Shown: positions 31,641-40,304 of the stretch, piece after piece
Layout: every line of letters starts with the position of its first letter
Position numbering within the stretch: position 1 is the first letter of the stretch
Source of the DNA: DASYPQ01 sp041488095
Lineage (GTDB): Bacteria; Planctomycetota; UBA1135; GCA-002686595
Assembly (NCBI GenBank): GCA_041488095.1
Contig: JBGPOP010000004.1
Coordinates: 87,271-151,270, forward strand
Length of the DNA stretch: 64,000 nucleotides
Direction: 5' to 3'
Program-made: the position numbers and the translations under genes
Notes under the pieces: model-generated
The model's database searches: none
What the model was told of the DNA's origin: nothing
The model's input: only the letters and a program-made list of their open reading frames with translations

Positions 31641-33476
31641 ATGCGCTCCACCGCAGCCCGGCTCGCGCTCTCTCTCGCGCAGCTCGCGATCGTCGCAGCG
31701 GCCGCACGCGTCGCTTTCGCGCAGGCCGCTCCGCGCCCCCAGCTCTACGCCGTGCGCAACGTGCGCCTCGCCGCTCGGCCGGACGCGCCGAGGTCCACGC
31801 TGATCCTGCGCGACGGCCGCATCGAGAGCGTCCTCGACGCGGCCACCGAGCCGCCCGAAGGCGCGCGCGTCGTCGACGGGAACGGGATGCTCGCGCTGCC
31901 GGCCTTCCTCGACGCCTACACCCAGGTCGGCTGCACGACGCCGACGCCCCTGGCCGAGCGCGACATGCCGCCCAAGGCGAGCGCCGAAGCGCTGGTCGAC
32001 ATGCGCGAGGCGAACCGCAAGGGGATCCAGCCCGCCTTCCGCGCGGCAGAGACGTTCAAGCTGGAGCCGGACGTCGCCAAGCGCTGGCGCGGACTCGGGT
32101 TCGGGGTGCTCCTGTGCGCCCCCGCGGGGCAGTTCCTCTCCGGCCAGAGCGCGCTCGCCAGCACGCGCGAAGCGCCCTCGCGCGACGTCCTGATCGAGCC
32201 GATCACCTTCCACCACGCCGGCCTCCAGGCCCCAGGTCCTGGATACCCGGGCACGCTCATGGGCGCGGTCGCACAGCTGCGCCAGTTCTTCCTGGATGCA
32301 CAGCGCAGCCGCGAGCTGCAGAGTCGCCGGGCCGCAGGCAAACCTGGCGGGCGCCCCTTCTACGACGCGGATCTCGAGGCGATCCTGCCCGCGCTGGACA
32401 AGAAGCGGCGCGTGGTGTGCGAGGCGGACACGCCGGGGGACATCGAGCGCTGGGTGAAGCTTTCGGACGAGTTCGGCTTCGAGATCGCGATCAGCGGCGG
32501 GCGCGAAGCCTGGAAGCGATCCGCGCTGCTGAAAGAGCGGGGAATCCCTGTCTTCCTGACGCTCGAGTGGGGGGAGGAGGTCGAGGACCCCCATGCCAAG
32601 GACCCGAAAAAGGAGGCGGAGGGCAAGCCGGACGCGAAGAAGGAGGAGGGCGAGAAGAAGCCCGAATCGGGAAAGACGGAGACCGAGTCGCCTCAGGGAG
32701 AGAAGAAGGCCTCGTCCGAGGGAACCGATCGGAACTACGAGGAGCCGCTGCGCGTGCGCGAGGAGAAGCGTCGGCTGTGGGAACAGACTCGCGACGGCTC
32801 GATCCGGCTCGCCGAGGCGGGGGTGCCGTTCGCGTTCGGAACCGGAAAGGGAGTTCCCAAGGACCTGCTCGACCGCGTCCGCACGCTGGTCGAGAAGGGG
32901 CTGCCGGCCGGCGCGGCCCTGACCGCCCTCACTTCGGGTTCGGCCTCGCTCCTCGGCGTGGAGAGGGAGTTCGGCAAGATCGAACCCGGCTTCACCGCCT
33001 CGATCGCCCTGTGGACGAAAGATCCGTTCGCAGCCAAGGACGCGAAGGTCGCCTGGCTCTTCGCGGACGGCTTTCCCTACGAATTCGACGTGAAGTCGGA
33101 AGCGCTCGAGGGCAAGCCGGACGAGGGCGTGGACGCGACGGGGACGTGGACCCTCGAGTTCGACAACCCACAGGCCAAGCCCGCGACGGCCGAGCTGAAG
33201 ATGGAGAAGGGCGGCGACGTCAAGGGGACGGTCCGCTACCGCAGCCCGGACGACGAGTCGGAGAGGTCCGGCGACTTCGAAGGCCACGTGGCCGGCAAGA
33301 AGATGCGGCTCACCGGCAAGGTGAAGTTCGGGACCTTCGAGGCCGACGTCGTGATCGAAGGCGAGCTCGAGAAGGACGAGATGAAGGGAACGACATCGTG
33401 GAAGTTCTCGGGTGGCGAGGACTCGCGCCGCTTCAAGGCGACGCGCAAGCCGCAGCGCGAGGAGATGGATCGATGA
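31641..33476 (+). CDS. Exported amidohydrolase-like protein without metal ligands
   Basis: A 611-residue protein with a signal peptide (ending AARVAFAQ) and the fold pattern of amidohydrolases: ILRDGRIESVL, LPAFLDAYTQVGC, ALTSGSASLLGV and FGKIEPGFTASIALWT. The H-x-H metal motif expected after the first strand is replaced (DAYTQ), and I see no other canonical ligand pair, so it is probably not a hydrolase. A Lys/Glu-rich low-complexity loop occupies about residues 315-370. The last 110 residues form a beta-rich domain (GTWTLEF...VKGTVRYRS) resembling a lipocalin-like barrel. The stop overlaps the next amidohydrolase gene as ATGA, suggesting the two products work together. Confidence 0.75.
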   Translation: MRSTAARLALSLAQLAIVAAAARVAFAQAAPRPQLYAVRNVRLAARPDAPRSTLILRDGRIESVLDAATEPPEGARVVDGNGMLALPAFLDAYTQVGCTTPTPLAERDMPPKASAEALVDMREANRKGIQPAFRAAETFKLEPDVAKRWRGLGFGVLLCAPAGQFLSGQSALASTREAPSRDVLIEPITFHHAGLQAPGPGYPGTLMGAVAQLRQFFLDAQRSRELQSRRAAGKPGGRPFYDADLEAILPALDKKRRVVCEADTPGDIERWVKLSDEFGFEIAISGGREAWKRSALLKERGIPVFLTLEWGEEVEDPHAKDPKKEAEGKPDAKKEEGEKKPESGKTETESPQGEKKASSEGTDRNYEEPLRVREEKRRLWEQTRDGSIRLAEAGVPFAFGTGKGVPKDLLDRVRTLVEKGLPAGAALTALTSGSASLLGVEREFGKIEPGFTASIALWTKDPFAAKDAKVAWLFADGFPYEFDVKSEALEGKPDEGVDATGTWTLEFDNPQAKPATAELKMEKGGDVKGTVRYRSPDDESERSGDFEGHVAGKKMRLTGKVKFGTFEADVVIEGELEKDEMKGTTSWKFSGGEDSRRFKATRKPQREEMDR

Positions 33477-36064
33477 CGCTCGCGCGTTGCACCCTCTCCC
33501 TCCTGCTCGCCGGGTCCCGGCTCGCGAGCGTCCCGGCCCCGGGCGCCGAAGACCACGCCAGCGAGCTCGACGCGGATCGCAAGCCCGTGATCGTGACTCA
33601 CGGCAGCTGCGTCATCCGCAACGTGACGATCCATTCCGCCGTCTCTCCGCCCTTCGGCGGCGACGTGCTCGTGCAGAACGGCGACATCGCCGAGGTCGGC
33701 CGGGTGACGGCGCCGCCCGGCACGCTCGAGATCGACGGCTCGGGCTGCCACCTCGCACCCGGGGTCGTCGACTGCCATTCGCACATCGCCGTCGAGGGCG
33801 ACGTCAACGAGGGGACCGTGTCGATCAGCGCAGAGGTCCAGATCGCCGACGTGATCGACGCCGACGACATCTCGATCTGGCGTGCGCTGGCTGGGGGTGT
33901 CACGACCGCGCGCATCCTGCACGGCTCGGCCAACACGATCGGTGGCCGCCACGAGATCATCAAGCTCAAGTGGAAGCGCACGGCCGACGAGCTGCGCTTC
34001 CGCGGCGCCCCGCAGGGCATCAAGTTCGCGCTGGGCGAGAATCCCAAGCGCTCGAACTCGCCCTCGCGAACCGATCGCTTCCCCGCGAGCCGCATGGGCG
34101 TCGAGGCGGTCCTCTACCGGGCCTTCTCGCGCGCCGGCGAGTACGCGCGCGAGTGGGCGGATTACGAGGCCAGTCGCGCCCGTGGCGAGGATCCCGAGCC
34201 GCCGCGCCGGGACGTGCGCCTCGAAGTCCTCGCCGGAATTCTGCATAAGGACGTGCTCGTGCATTCGCACTGCTACCGCGCCGACGAGATCCTGATGCTC
34301 CTGCGCGCCTCGCAGCGCTTCGGCTTCAGGATCGCGACGCTCCAGCACGTGCTCGAGGGCTACAAGGTCGCCAAGGAGATGGCCGATCTCGGGGTGGGCG
34401 GCTCGACCTTCGGCGACTGGTGGGCCTACAAGGTCGAGGCCTACGACGCGATTCCCCAGAACGCGGCGCTGATGGACGAGGCGGGCGTGCTCGCCTCGCT
34501 GAACTCCGACTCCGCGGAGATGATGCGCCGGCTGTACGGCGAGGCGGCCAAGTCGGTCCGCTACGCCGGCCTGGATCCCGTGCGGGCGCTCGCGCTGGTC
34601 ACGCTCAATCCCGCCCGGCAGCTCGGAATCGACGCGCGGGTAGGCTCGATCGAGAAGGGCAAGGACGCCGACCTTGTCCTGCTCACCGGCGATCCGCTGT
34701 CTTCGCTATCCCGTGTGCGTTGGACGATGGTCGACGGCGAGATCGAATTCGAGCGCCGCGACGCCTTCGGCCTGGACTCCCATCCGCCTTCCGTGACTCC
34801 GATCGAAGAGACGGCGCCGAAGGACGTCCCCAAGCTCGCAGGGGATGTGCTGGCGATCACGGGAGGCACGCTGCACCCGATCACTTCGCCCGACGTCGAG
34901 GGCGGCACCCTCCTGATCCAGGGCGGCAAGATCCTCGGGATGGGTCGGGACCTCGCGATCCCTGCAGGCGCGCGGACGATCCAGGCGCAGGGCCAGCACA
35001 TCTGGCCCGGGATGATCGCGCTGGGCTCGAATACCGGGCTGCTCGAGATCGGCGCGGTCGCCTCGACCGACGATCAGGGCGACATCGGCGGCAACCAGCC
35101 GGACCTGCGCGTCTCGGCCTCGATCAACGCCGACTCGGCGCACATCGGGGTGACCCGTTCGAACGGTATCACCCGCGCGCAGACGACGCCGCAGCACGGC
35201 GGGCCCATGCTCGGCCAATCGGCGATCGTGCGCCTCCGGGGCGACACCTGGGAGGAGATGCTGGAGGTCGATCGCGACATGCTCCACGTGAACTTCCCGG
35301 CGACGGCGAACGACGCCAAAGAGAAGAAGGAGGGGGACGAGGTCAAGGCGTTGCGCCATCTCCTCGCGGAGGCCCGCGAGTACGGGCGGCTCTCGGATCT
35401 GGCCGGAAAGAGCGGCGTGGCACGCCCGGCCTTCGACCCGCGCCTGGAAGCTCTCGTGCCCTATGTCCGGGGCGAACGAAAGGTCGCTCTGCATGCCGAC
35501 AACGCGCAGACGATCCTCTTCGCCCTGAAGTTCGCCGAGGAGGAGAAGCTCTCCGTCGTGATCTATGGCGCGCGCGAGGGCTGGAAGGTCGCCGGCGCCC
35601 TGGCCCAGGCCAAGGTGCCGGTCGTCGTGGGCCCGGTGCTCGCGCTGCCCTCCTCGCGCTTCGATCCCTACGATGCGCCCTTCGCCAATGCCGCCGTGCT
35701 CGCGCGGGCGGGCGTGCCCTTCGCCATCATGTCGGAGGACCGCGAGAACGAGCGCAACCTGCCCTTCCATGCAGCGATGGCGACGGCGTTCGGCCTGCCG
35801 CGAGAGGAGGCGCTGCGCGCGATCACGTACTATCCGGCGAGGATCCTCGGGATCGAGCGCGAGCTGGGGAGCCTCGCACCGGGCAAGATCGCGGACGTGG
35901 TCGTCACCGATGGCGACCTGCTCGAGATCCGGACCCGGGTCGAGTACCTCTTCATCGACGGCGTCCAGGTCGACCCTGCGAATCGCCAGACCGAGCTCTA
36001 CGAGCGCTACCGCCAGAGGCTGCATCGCCTGCAGGCGGCGGGAGGAGGAGAGAAAGCGCGCTGA
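33473..36064 (+). CDS. Exported tandem amidohydrolase, first half catalytic, second half degenerate
   Basis: An 863-residue protein with two amidohydrolase-like units. Unit 1 (about 40-440) has the metal motif GVVDCHSHIAVEG, a later HSHCYRADEI, and NSDSAEMMRRL, so it looks catalytically complete. It closes with GSIEKGKDADLVLLTGDPL. Unit 2 (about 455-860) repeats the pattern (GGTLHPITSPD, GGKILGMG) but has WPGMIALGSNTGL where H-x-H should be. It closes with GSLAPGKIADVVVTDGDLL. A signal peptide precedes unit 1. Overlap with the preceding degenerate paralogue suggests one assembly of three amidohydrolase folds with a single active site. Substrate unknown; peptidase or cyclic amidase activity is possible. 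Confidence 0.8.
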   Translation: MTLARCTLSLLLAGSRLASVPAPGAEDHASELDADRKPVIVTHGSCVIRNVTIHSAVSPPFGGDVLVQNGDIAEVGRVTAPPGTLEIDGSGCHLAPGVVDCHSHIAVEGDVNEGTVSISAEVQIADVIDADDISIWRALAGGVTTARILHGSANTIGGRHEIIKLKWKRTADELRFRGAPQGIKFALGENPKRSNSPSRTDRFPASRMGVEAVLYRAFSRAGEYAREWADYEASRARGEDPEPPRRDVRLEVLAGILHKDVLVHSHCYRADEILMLLRASQRFGFRIATLQHVLEGYKVAKEMADLGVGGSTFGDWWAYKVEAYDAIPQNAALMDEAGVLASLNSDSAEMMRRLYGEAAKSVRYAGLDPVRALALVTLNPARQLGIDARVGSIEKGKDADLVLLTGDPLSSLSRVRWTMVDGEIEFERRDAFGLDSHPPSVTPIEETAPKDVPKLAGDVLAITGGTLHPITSPDVEGGTLLIQGGKILGMGRDLAIPAGARTIQAQGQHIWPGMIALGSNTGLLEIGAVASTDDQGDIGGNQPDLRVSASINADSAHIGVTRSNGITRAQTTPQHGGPMLGQSAIVRLRGDTWEEMLEVDRDMLHVNFPATANDAKEKKEGDEVKALRHLLAEAREYGRLSDLAGKSGVARPAFDPRLEALVPYVRGERKVALHADNAQTILFALKFAEEEKLSVVIYGAREGWKVAGALAQAKVPVVVGPVLALPSSRFDPYDAPFANAAVLARAGVPFAIMSEDRENERNLPFHAAMATAFGLPREEALRAITYYPARILGIERELGSLAPGKIADVVVTDGDLLEIRTRVEYLFIDGVQVDPANRQTELYERYRQRLHRLQAAGGGEKAR

Positions 36065-36107
36065 GGCCGAATCGGCCCACGGGACGCCTCGAAACGGGAG
36101 GTTTCTC

Positions 36108-36206
36108 TCAGTGAGTCGCGAAGCGCAGCAGAACCAGCAGGAGCCCGACCCAGAGGACGACGCCCAGAACGCGCTCTGCGCGGAACAGGTTTCGGGTCAT
36201 GATCAT
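36108..36206 (-). CDS. Possible 32-residue single-membrane-span peptide
   Basis: On the minus strand, ATG 36206 opens a 32-codon frame: MIMTRNLFRAERVLGVV, then LWVGLLLVLLRFATH. It has a positively charged N-terminus and one clear membrane helix. An AAGG lies about 11 bases upstream. It sits in an otherwise empty 277-base gap between plus-strand genes. A second ATG at 36200 is possible. No family is recognised, and chance open frames of this size are common, so this is tentative. Confidence 0.35.
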   Translation of the reverse strand: MIMTRNLFRAERVLGVVLWVGLLLVLLRFATH

Positions 36207-36341
36207 GGGATCGTCTACCTTGGGACGGGCCCTAGGCTCTGGTCTAGGGGCGGTAACCTGAGCATCAGCCCGGGATCACTAGGACGTACAATGGTCCGCC
36301 TCGTGTTCCCTGCCCGGCCGCGCACGCGGCCCTGGAATGAG

Positions 36342-36638
36342 ATGAGCGCCAAGCAGATCGACGTCACCTGCCCCTGCTGCTCCACCCGCCTGACCGTGGA
36401 CGTGTTGACCGGCCAGGTCCTGCGCCGCTCGCAGCCCGCGGGAGCCGCCGAGGGCCCCGCCGGCAAGGACCAGTGGACCTCCGCACAGGAACGCGTGCGG
36501 GAGCGCACGAATTCCGGCGAGGACAAGCTCCGAAGCGCACTCGATCATGAGCGCGGCAAGGCGGCGCGCTTCGACGAGATTTTCCAGAAGGCCCGGGAAA
36601 AGCACTCTCCCAAGAAGGACGAGGACCTCGAGGGATGA
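36342..36638 (+). CDS. Small CPCC zinc-ribbon-like protein
   Basis: A 98-residue protein beginning MSAKQIDVTCPCCSTRLTVD, where CPCC looks like half of a zinc ribbon; no second Cys pair follows, so metal binding might need a dimer. The rest is charged and predicted helical (ARFDEIFQKAREKHS). The ATG at 36342 is preferred; an in-frame ATG at 36291 is preceded by AGGA and would add 17 residues. TACAAT at 36287-36292 resembles a -10 element. The stop overlaps a possible upstream start of the LOG-family gene. Function unknown. Confidence 0.6.
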   Translation: MSAKQIDVTCPCCSTRLTVDVLTGQVLRRSQPAGAAEGPAGKDQWTSAQERVRERTNSGEDKLRSALDHERGKAARFDEIFQKAREKHSPKKDEDLEG

Positions 36639-36724
36639 CGGACCCCGGAGCCGGGCACCGGCCCCCCGCACCCTCCGACCCCGGTTGCGAACCTCCGCCG
36701 GACCCCCGGCGCGCCCCACCCACC

Positions 36725-37546
36725 ATGACCGAGAGCCGATTCCGCGCCGTCAAGGCGTACGAGAACGAAGGCTTCCTCAACGGCCCGGACGCACGGCCGT
36801 TGCGGATCCTCTCCGAGTACCTGGAGCCCGAGACCCGCTTCCGTGAATTGAAGGTCCGCGACACGATCGTGTTCTTCGGCTCGGCGCGCATCCCGCCGCG
36901 CGACCTCGCGGAGGCAGAGGTGGCCGCGGCGGAGCGCGGCGAGGGCGATCTCGCGCAGGCGAAAACGCGCCTCGCGATGTCGCGCTACTACGAGGAGGCG
37001 CGCGAGCTGGCGCGACGCCTGACGCTCTGGTCCAAGGGCTTGTCGGGAACCGAGCGGCGATTCGTGGTCTGCTCCGGCGGTGGCCCCGGGATCATGGAGG
37101 CTGCCAACCGCGGAGCCTCCGAAGCGCGCGGGGAGAACGTCGGCCTGAACATCCAGCTGCCCTTCGAGCAGGTGGAGAATCCCTACATCACCCGGCGCCT
37201 CGCGTTCGAGTTCCACTACTTCTTCATGCGCAAGTTCTGGTTCACCTACCTCGCCAAGGCCATGGTGATCATGCCGGGCGGCTACGGAACGCTCGACGAG
37301 TTCATGGAGATGGTGACGCTCGTCCAGACGAAGAGGGTGACGAAGCCCATGCCGATCATTCTCTACGGAACGGAGTACTGGAATGAGGTCCTCAACTTCG
37401 AGCCGATGATCCGGCACGGGATGATCAGCCCGGAAGATACGAGCCTCTTCTTCCGGACCAGTTCGGTCGACGAGGCCTTCGACCACCTCACGCACGAGCT
37501 GGAGGCCCACGCGCTCAAGAGGCAAGGGGCGGGAACAGGCGGTTGA
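36725..37546 (+). CDS. LOG-family (TIGR00730-like) Rossmann-fold protein
   Basis: A LOG-family protein of about 273 residues. The two hallmarks are FVVCSGGGPGIMEAANRGA and VIMPGGYGTLDEFMEMVTL, the PGGxGTxxE motif of cytokinin riboside phosphate phosphoribohydrolases. The LOG enzymes cleave N6-modified AMP to base and ribose phosphate, but longer bacterial members such as this may act on other nucleotides, so substrate is open. I chose ATG 36725 (MTESRFRAVKAYENEGFLN); an ATG at 36635 overlaps the previous stop but adds 30 Pro-rich residues. It ends back to back with the convergent lipoprotein gene. Confidence 0.8.
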   Translation: MTESRFRAVKAYENEGFLNGPDARPLRILSEYLEPETRFRELKVRDTIVFFGSARIPPRDLAEAEVAAAERGEGDLAQAKTRLAMSRYYEEARELARRLTLWSKGLSGTERRFVVCSGGGPGIMEAANRGASEARGENVGLNIQLPFEQVENPYITRRLAFEFHYFFMRKFWFTYLAKAMVIMPGGYGTLDEFMEMVTLVQTKRVTKPMPIILYGTEYWNEVLNFEPMIRHGMISPEDTSLFFRTSSVDEAFDHLTHELEAHALKRQGAGTGG

Positions 37547-38029
37547 TCAGCGCCGCTCGCCGACGCTGGTGTGGTCGTGCACGATTCGCCAGCCCTGTGG
37601 GGTGCGCTGCATGACCAGCGTGAAAAGCCCACCGGTCTGGGTCGTCTTCTGGAAATCCAGGTGCCACCGCCCGCGGACGATGCCCCCGTCCGGACCGAGG
37701 AGCACGGTCTCGACGTCGCTGAAAGCGAGGTGCCCCATCTCCTTGCCGCCGTCCTTGTAGCTGCGACGGTAGTGGTCGAGAACGGTGTCGAAGCCGTGCT
37801 TCACGTCGCCCCCCGAGTAAAAGGTCAGCGCCGGCGAGCGCAGATAGCCCTCTCCCATGAAGGCATCGAGGTCGCCGCGGTTCCAGGCGGCCTCCTGGAC
37901 GTGGAGGATGGCCTCCATCGCCTCGGACTGGTCGCGGTCGCGGTAGGCATGGGCGGTCCCCGCGCATCCGGCGAGGAAGAACAGGAGGAATGGAGCCGCA
38001 GGTCCGAAGACCGTCCTTGCCTTGACCAT
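37547..38029 (-). CDS. SnoaL/DUF4440-like lipoprotein
   Basis: A 160-residue predicted lipoprotein: signal peptide with lipobox FLLFFLAGC. The mature domain (EAMEAILHVQEAAWNRGDLD, then GRWHLDFQ, GLFTLVMQRTPQGWRIVHDH) has the cone-like alpha+beta pattern of NTF2-like proteins of the SnoaL/DUF4440 group. Such domains bind small hydrophobic ligands or act as simple enzymes; no specific role is evident. Its stop codon directly abuts that of the LOG gene. Confidence 0.75.
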   Translation of the reverse strand: MVKARTVFGPAAPFLLFFLAGCAGTAHAYRDRDQSEAMEAILHVQEAAWNRGDLDAFMGEGYLRSPALTFYSGGDVKHGFDTVLDHYRRSYKDGGKEMGHLAFSDVETVLLGPDGGIVRGRWHLDFQKTTQTGGLFTLVMQRTPQGWRIVHDHTSVGERR

Positions 38030-38079
38030 GCTTCCATCCCAGGGCCTGGTTCGCCCTCAGTCAACGTCCTCGTGGGGCT

Positions 38080-38565
38080 TCATCCGTCGCCGGCGTAGCC
38101 CAGGCCCTTGAGCTTCCGGAGCGCCTCGGGGTCGCTCGCCTTCCTGGCCGCGTCGCCGATCGTGTCGCGCAGGCTCTTCATGGCCGGCGACTCGGGGAAC
38201 ATCCTCATGCCCTCCTCGGCGATCGCCACAGCCGGCGCGATCGAACCGCGGCGGACGAGTTCCGTCGCCACGGCGGCGAAGTCCTGCTCGTGCACTCGCG
38301 CCGGCTGGGAGCGAGCCAGGGCGAGGAAGTCGTCCTTGGCGCGGCCCGGGTCGATCCGCGCGAGCGCCTGGCAGCGGCCGATCCAGGCGCGCAGATAATC
38401 GGGATGGCTCGGGTCCATGTGCTCGAGCGCACGGTCGAAGCTCGAGATCGCGCCCTTGGCATCGCCGGAGTTGAGGGCGGCTGAGCCGGCGTCGGTGAGG
38501 GCCTTGGGGTCGGAACGGCCGCAGGAGAATAGGAGGCAAGCGAGGAGGGGAGCCAGCGCGCGCAT
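38080..38565 (-). CDS. TPR lipoprotein ending in LKGLGY
   Basis: A 161-residue predicted lipoprotein (MRALAPLLACLLFSC lipobox) with helical TPR-like repeats: DAGSAALNSGDAKGAISSFD, RAWIGRCQALARIDPGRAKD, AVATELVRRGSIAPAVAIAE. The C-terminus ends EALRKLKGLGYAGDG. The same LxxLGY ending occurs in the two small proteins at 38763 and 46420. It is divergent from the 38763 gene across a 197-base gap that carries a repeated heptamer. Function unknown. Confidence 0.7.
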   Translation of the reverse strand: MRALAPLLACLLFSCGRSDPKALTDAGSAALNSGDAKGAISSFDRALEHMDPSHPDYLRAWIGRCQALARIDPGRAKDDFLALARSQPARVHEQDFAAVATELVRRGSIAPAVAIAEEGMRMFPESPAMKSLRDTIGDAARKASDPEALRKLKGLGYAGDG

Positions 38566-38662
38566 GGAGGGGGGGCCGTGAATCTCTGGATGCAAGTAGG
38601 TGATGGGCAAAGAGATAGGTTGCCTAGTAGATCCTCTCGGCGCCAGGACTCCTAGGCTGAGG

Positions 38663-38707
38663 CTCTGATGACACTCTGATTGGAGTATGTTGGGAGTATT
38701 ATCAGAG
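38663..38707. promoter_or_regulatory. Repeated CTCTGAT heptamer, possible operator
   Basis: CTCTGAT occurs at 38663-38669 and 38674-38680, 11 bases apart, and its reverse complement ATCAGAG is at 38701-38707. The stretch is AT-rich for this genome and lies in the gap between the divergent TPR lipoprotein and small ribbon-helix-helix-like genes. It could be an operator, possibly for the small protein itself, or a hairpin. Confidence 0.35.
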
Positions 38708-38762
38708 CGTCGGGAAGGGGCTCCAGCCCGTCGCCGGCTGCCTGATACCGACCCCACCCGCC

Positions 38763-38978
38763 GTGCGCGAGACCAAAGTCACCGTCAAGATCCCCCGACC
38801 GCTGTATCGCAAGATCCAGCACGTCGTCGATGGTTCGGGCTTCAACTCGCCTACCGACTTCATCGTCTACGTCCTCCGCGACGTGATGGGCGAGGCGGAG
38901 GAGCACGGCAAGACCGAGTTCAGCAAGGATGAGATCGAGGATCTCAAGCGCAGGCTCAAGAAGCTTGGCTACCTCTGA
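38763..38978 (+). CDS. Small ribbon-helix-helix-like protein
   Basis: A 71-residue protein: TKVTVKIPRPLYRKIQHVVD gives a beta-strand and first helix, then SPTDFIVYVLRDVMGE a second helix, the Arc/CopG ribbon-helix-helix pattern. The C-terminus DLKRRLKKLGYL forms a charged helix with an LGY ending. It is paralogous in layout to the protein at 46420. It precedes sat by 43 bases and may share its transcript. DNA binding is an inference from the fold; the LGY ending is unusual for a repressor. Start GTG 38763, no clear ribosome binding site. Confidence 0.65.
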   Translation: MRETKVTVKIPRPLYRKIQHVVDGSGFNSPTDFIVYVLRDVMGEAEEHGKTEFSKDEIEDLKRRLKKLGYL

Positions 38979-39021
38979 TCCGTCCGCCCCCAATCACCGC
39001 CATCGGCCTCCCTATCGCCTC

Positions 39022-40293
39022 ATGACCCTGACATCCACTCTGAAGCCCATCCCCGTTCACGGCGGACTCGAGACGCCGGTCGACCGCGTCCTTCCCCGCG
39101 CGGAGGTGGAATCCGCTCGCTGGACGACGCTGCCGAGGATCGAAGTCAACGAGACCGACCGCACGACGCTCTACCGGATCGCCGACGGGACGCTCTCGCC
39201 GCTCCTCGGCCCGATGAGCCACGGGGACTACCGAGCCGTCATCGAGACCGGGGCGATCGAACGCTCAGGCCGGCACTATGCCTGGACGATCCCGATCGTT
39301 CTCCCCGTGACCGAGGACGAAGCCGCCTTGGCGCGCTCGCGCAGCGAGCTCGCGCTCATGCGCGCAGGCCAGGTCTTCGGTCGGATCCAAGTCGAGGACG
39401 TGTACGCCTGGAACAAGGCCGAGTTCGTGGAGACGGTCTACGGCACGAGCCGCACCGACCATCCCGGCGCGCGCTTGTGGCTCTCCGACCCGCGCACGAA
39501 GCTCCTCGGCGGAGCCATCCAGCTCGTGCCCTTCGAGGATCGGAGGCCCTTCGCTGGACGCGTGATGGGTCCCCGGGAAACGCGTGCCCTGGTCGCGCGG
39601 CGCGGTTTCGAGCAGACGGTGGCCTTCCAGACGCGCAATCCCCTGCACCGGGCGCACGAGTACGCGCTCGTGTACGGGGCCGAGAAGCTCCTGCGCGAAA
39701 CCGGCCGGAGAACCGGCGTGATCCTCAACCCATTGGTCGGGCAGCTCAAGGGCGACGACGTGCCGGCGGACGTGCGCATGAAGACCTACGAAGCGCTCGT
39801 CGAAGGGCGCTTCCTGGGTCAGGGCGACCTGGACGAAGTCCTGTGGAGAGAACAGGGGCAGGGCCTGAACGAGCAGCTCGAGCTGATCGGCCTCGACATG
39901 CGCATGTACTACGGTGGGCCCAAGGAGGCGGTGATGCACTCGATCTACCGCCAGAACCTGGGATTCAGCCACTTCATCGTCGGCCGCAAGCACGCCGACG
40001 CTCCCTACGACGACAAGACGCCCATCTGGGGCGACTTCGACGCGCAGCAGATCTTCGGCAGGCTCGGCGGGGAGCTCGCGATCAAGACCGTGAACGTCGG
40101 CTTCGCCGCCTACTTCTCGGAGATCGGTCGCGTGGGCCTGGTCGAGGACAACCCCGGCCGCACGCAGGTGACCATCTCGGGCACGAGGATGCGCGAGCTG
40201 CTCGACCAGGGCGAGATGCCCGACGAGCGCGTGATGCGGCCCTCGACCGCCAAGGTGCTCGCCGCCTATTACCAGGGCCAGCGCAAGGCCTGA
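39022..40293 (+). CDS. sat: Sulfate adenylyltransferase (ATP sulfurylase)
   Basis: A single-subunit ATP sulfurylase, 423 residues, making adenosine 5'-phosphosulfate from sulfate and ATP. The nucleotide-binding motif is AFQTRNPLHRAHEYAL near residue 210; VGQLKGDDVPADVR and YGGPKEAVMHSIYRQNLG follow, then FIVGRKHADAP, the counterpart of the usual GRDHAGP. The end ISGTRMRELLDQGEMPDERV is typical. It is the Sat type, not the CysDN heterodimer. A phosphatase-fold gene starts 11 bases later and cysC follows, so this is a sulfate-activation operon. No APS or PAPS reductase gene is in the window. Confidence 0.94.
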   Translation: MTLTSTLKPIPVHGGLETPVDRVLPRAEVESARWTTLPRIEVNETDRTTLYRIADGTLSPLLGPMSHGDYRAVIETGAIERSGRHYAWTIPIVLPVTEDEAALARSRSELALMRAGQVFGRIQVEDVYAWNKAEFVETVYGTSRTDHPGARLWLSDPRTKLLGGAIQLVPFEDRRPFAGRVMGPRETRALVARRGFEQTVAFQTRNPLHRAHEYALVYGAEKLLRETGRRTGVILNPLVGQLKGDDVPADVRMKTYEALVEGRFLGQGDLDEVLWREQGQGLNEQLELIGLDMRMYYGGPKEAVMHSIYRQNLGFSHFIVGRKHADAPYDDKTPIWGDFDAQQIFGRLGGELAIKTVNVGFAAYFSEIGRVGLVEDNPGRTQVTISGTRMRELLDQGEMPDERVMRPSTAKVLAAYYQGQRKA

Positions 40294-40304
40294 GCGGAGA
40301 CGAC

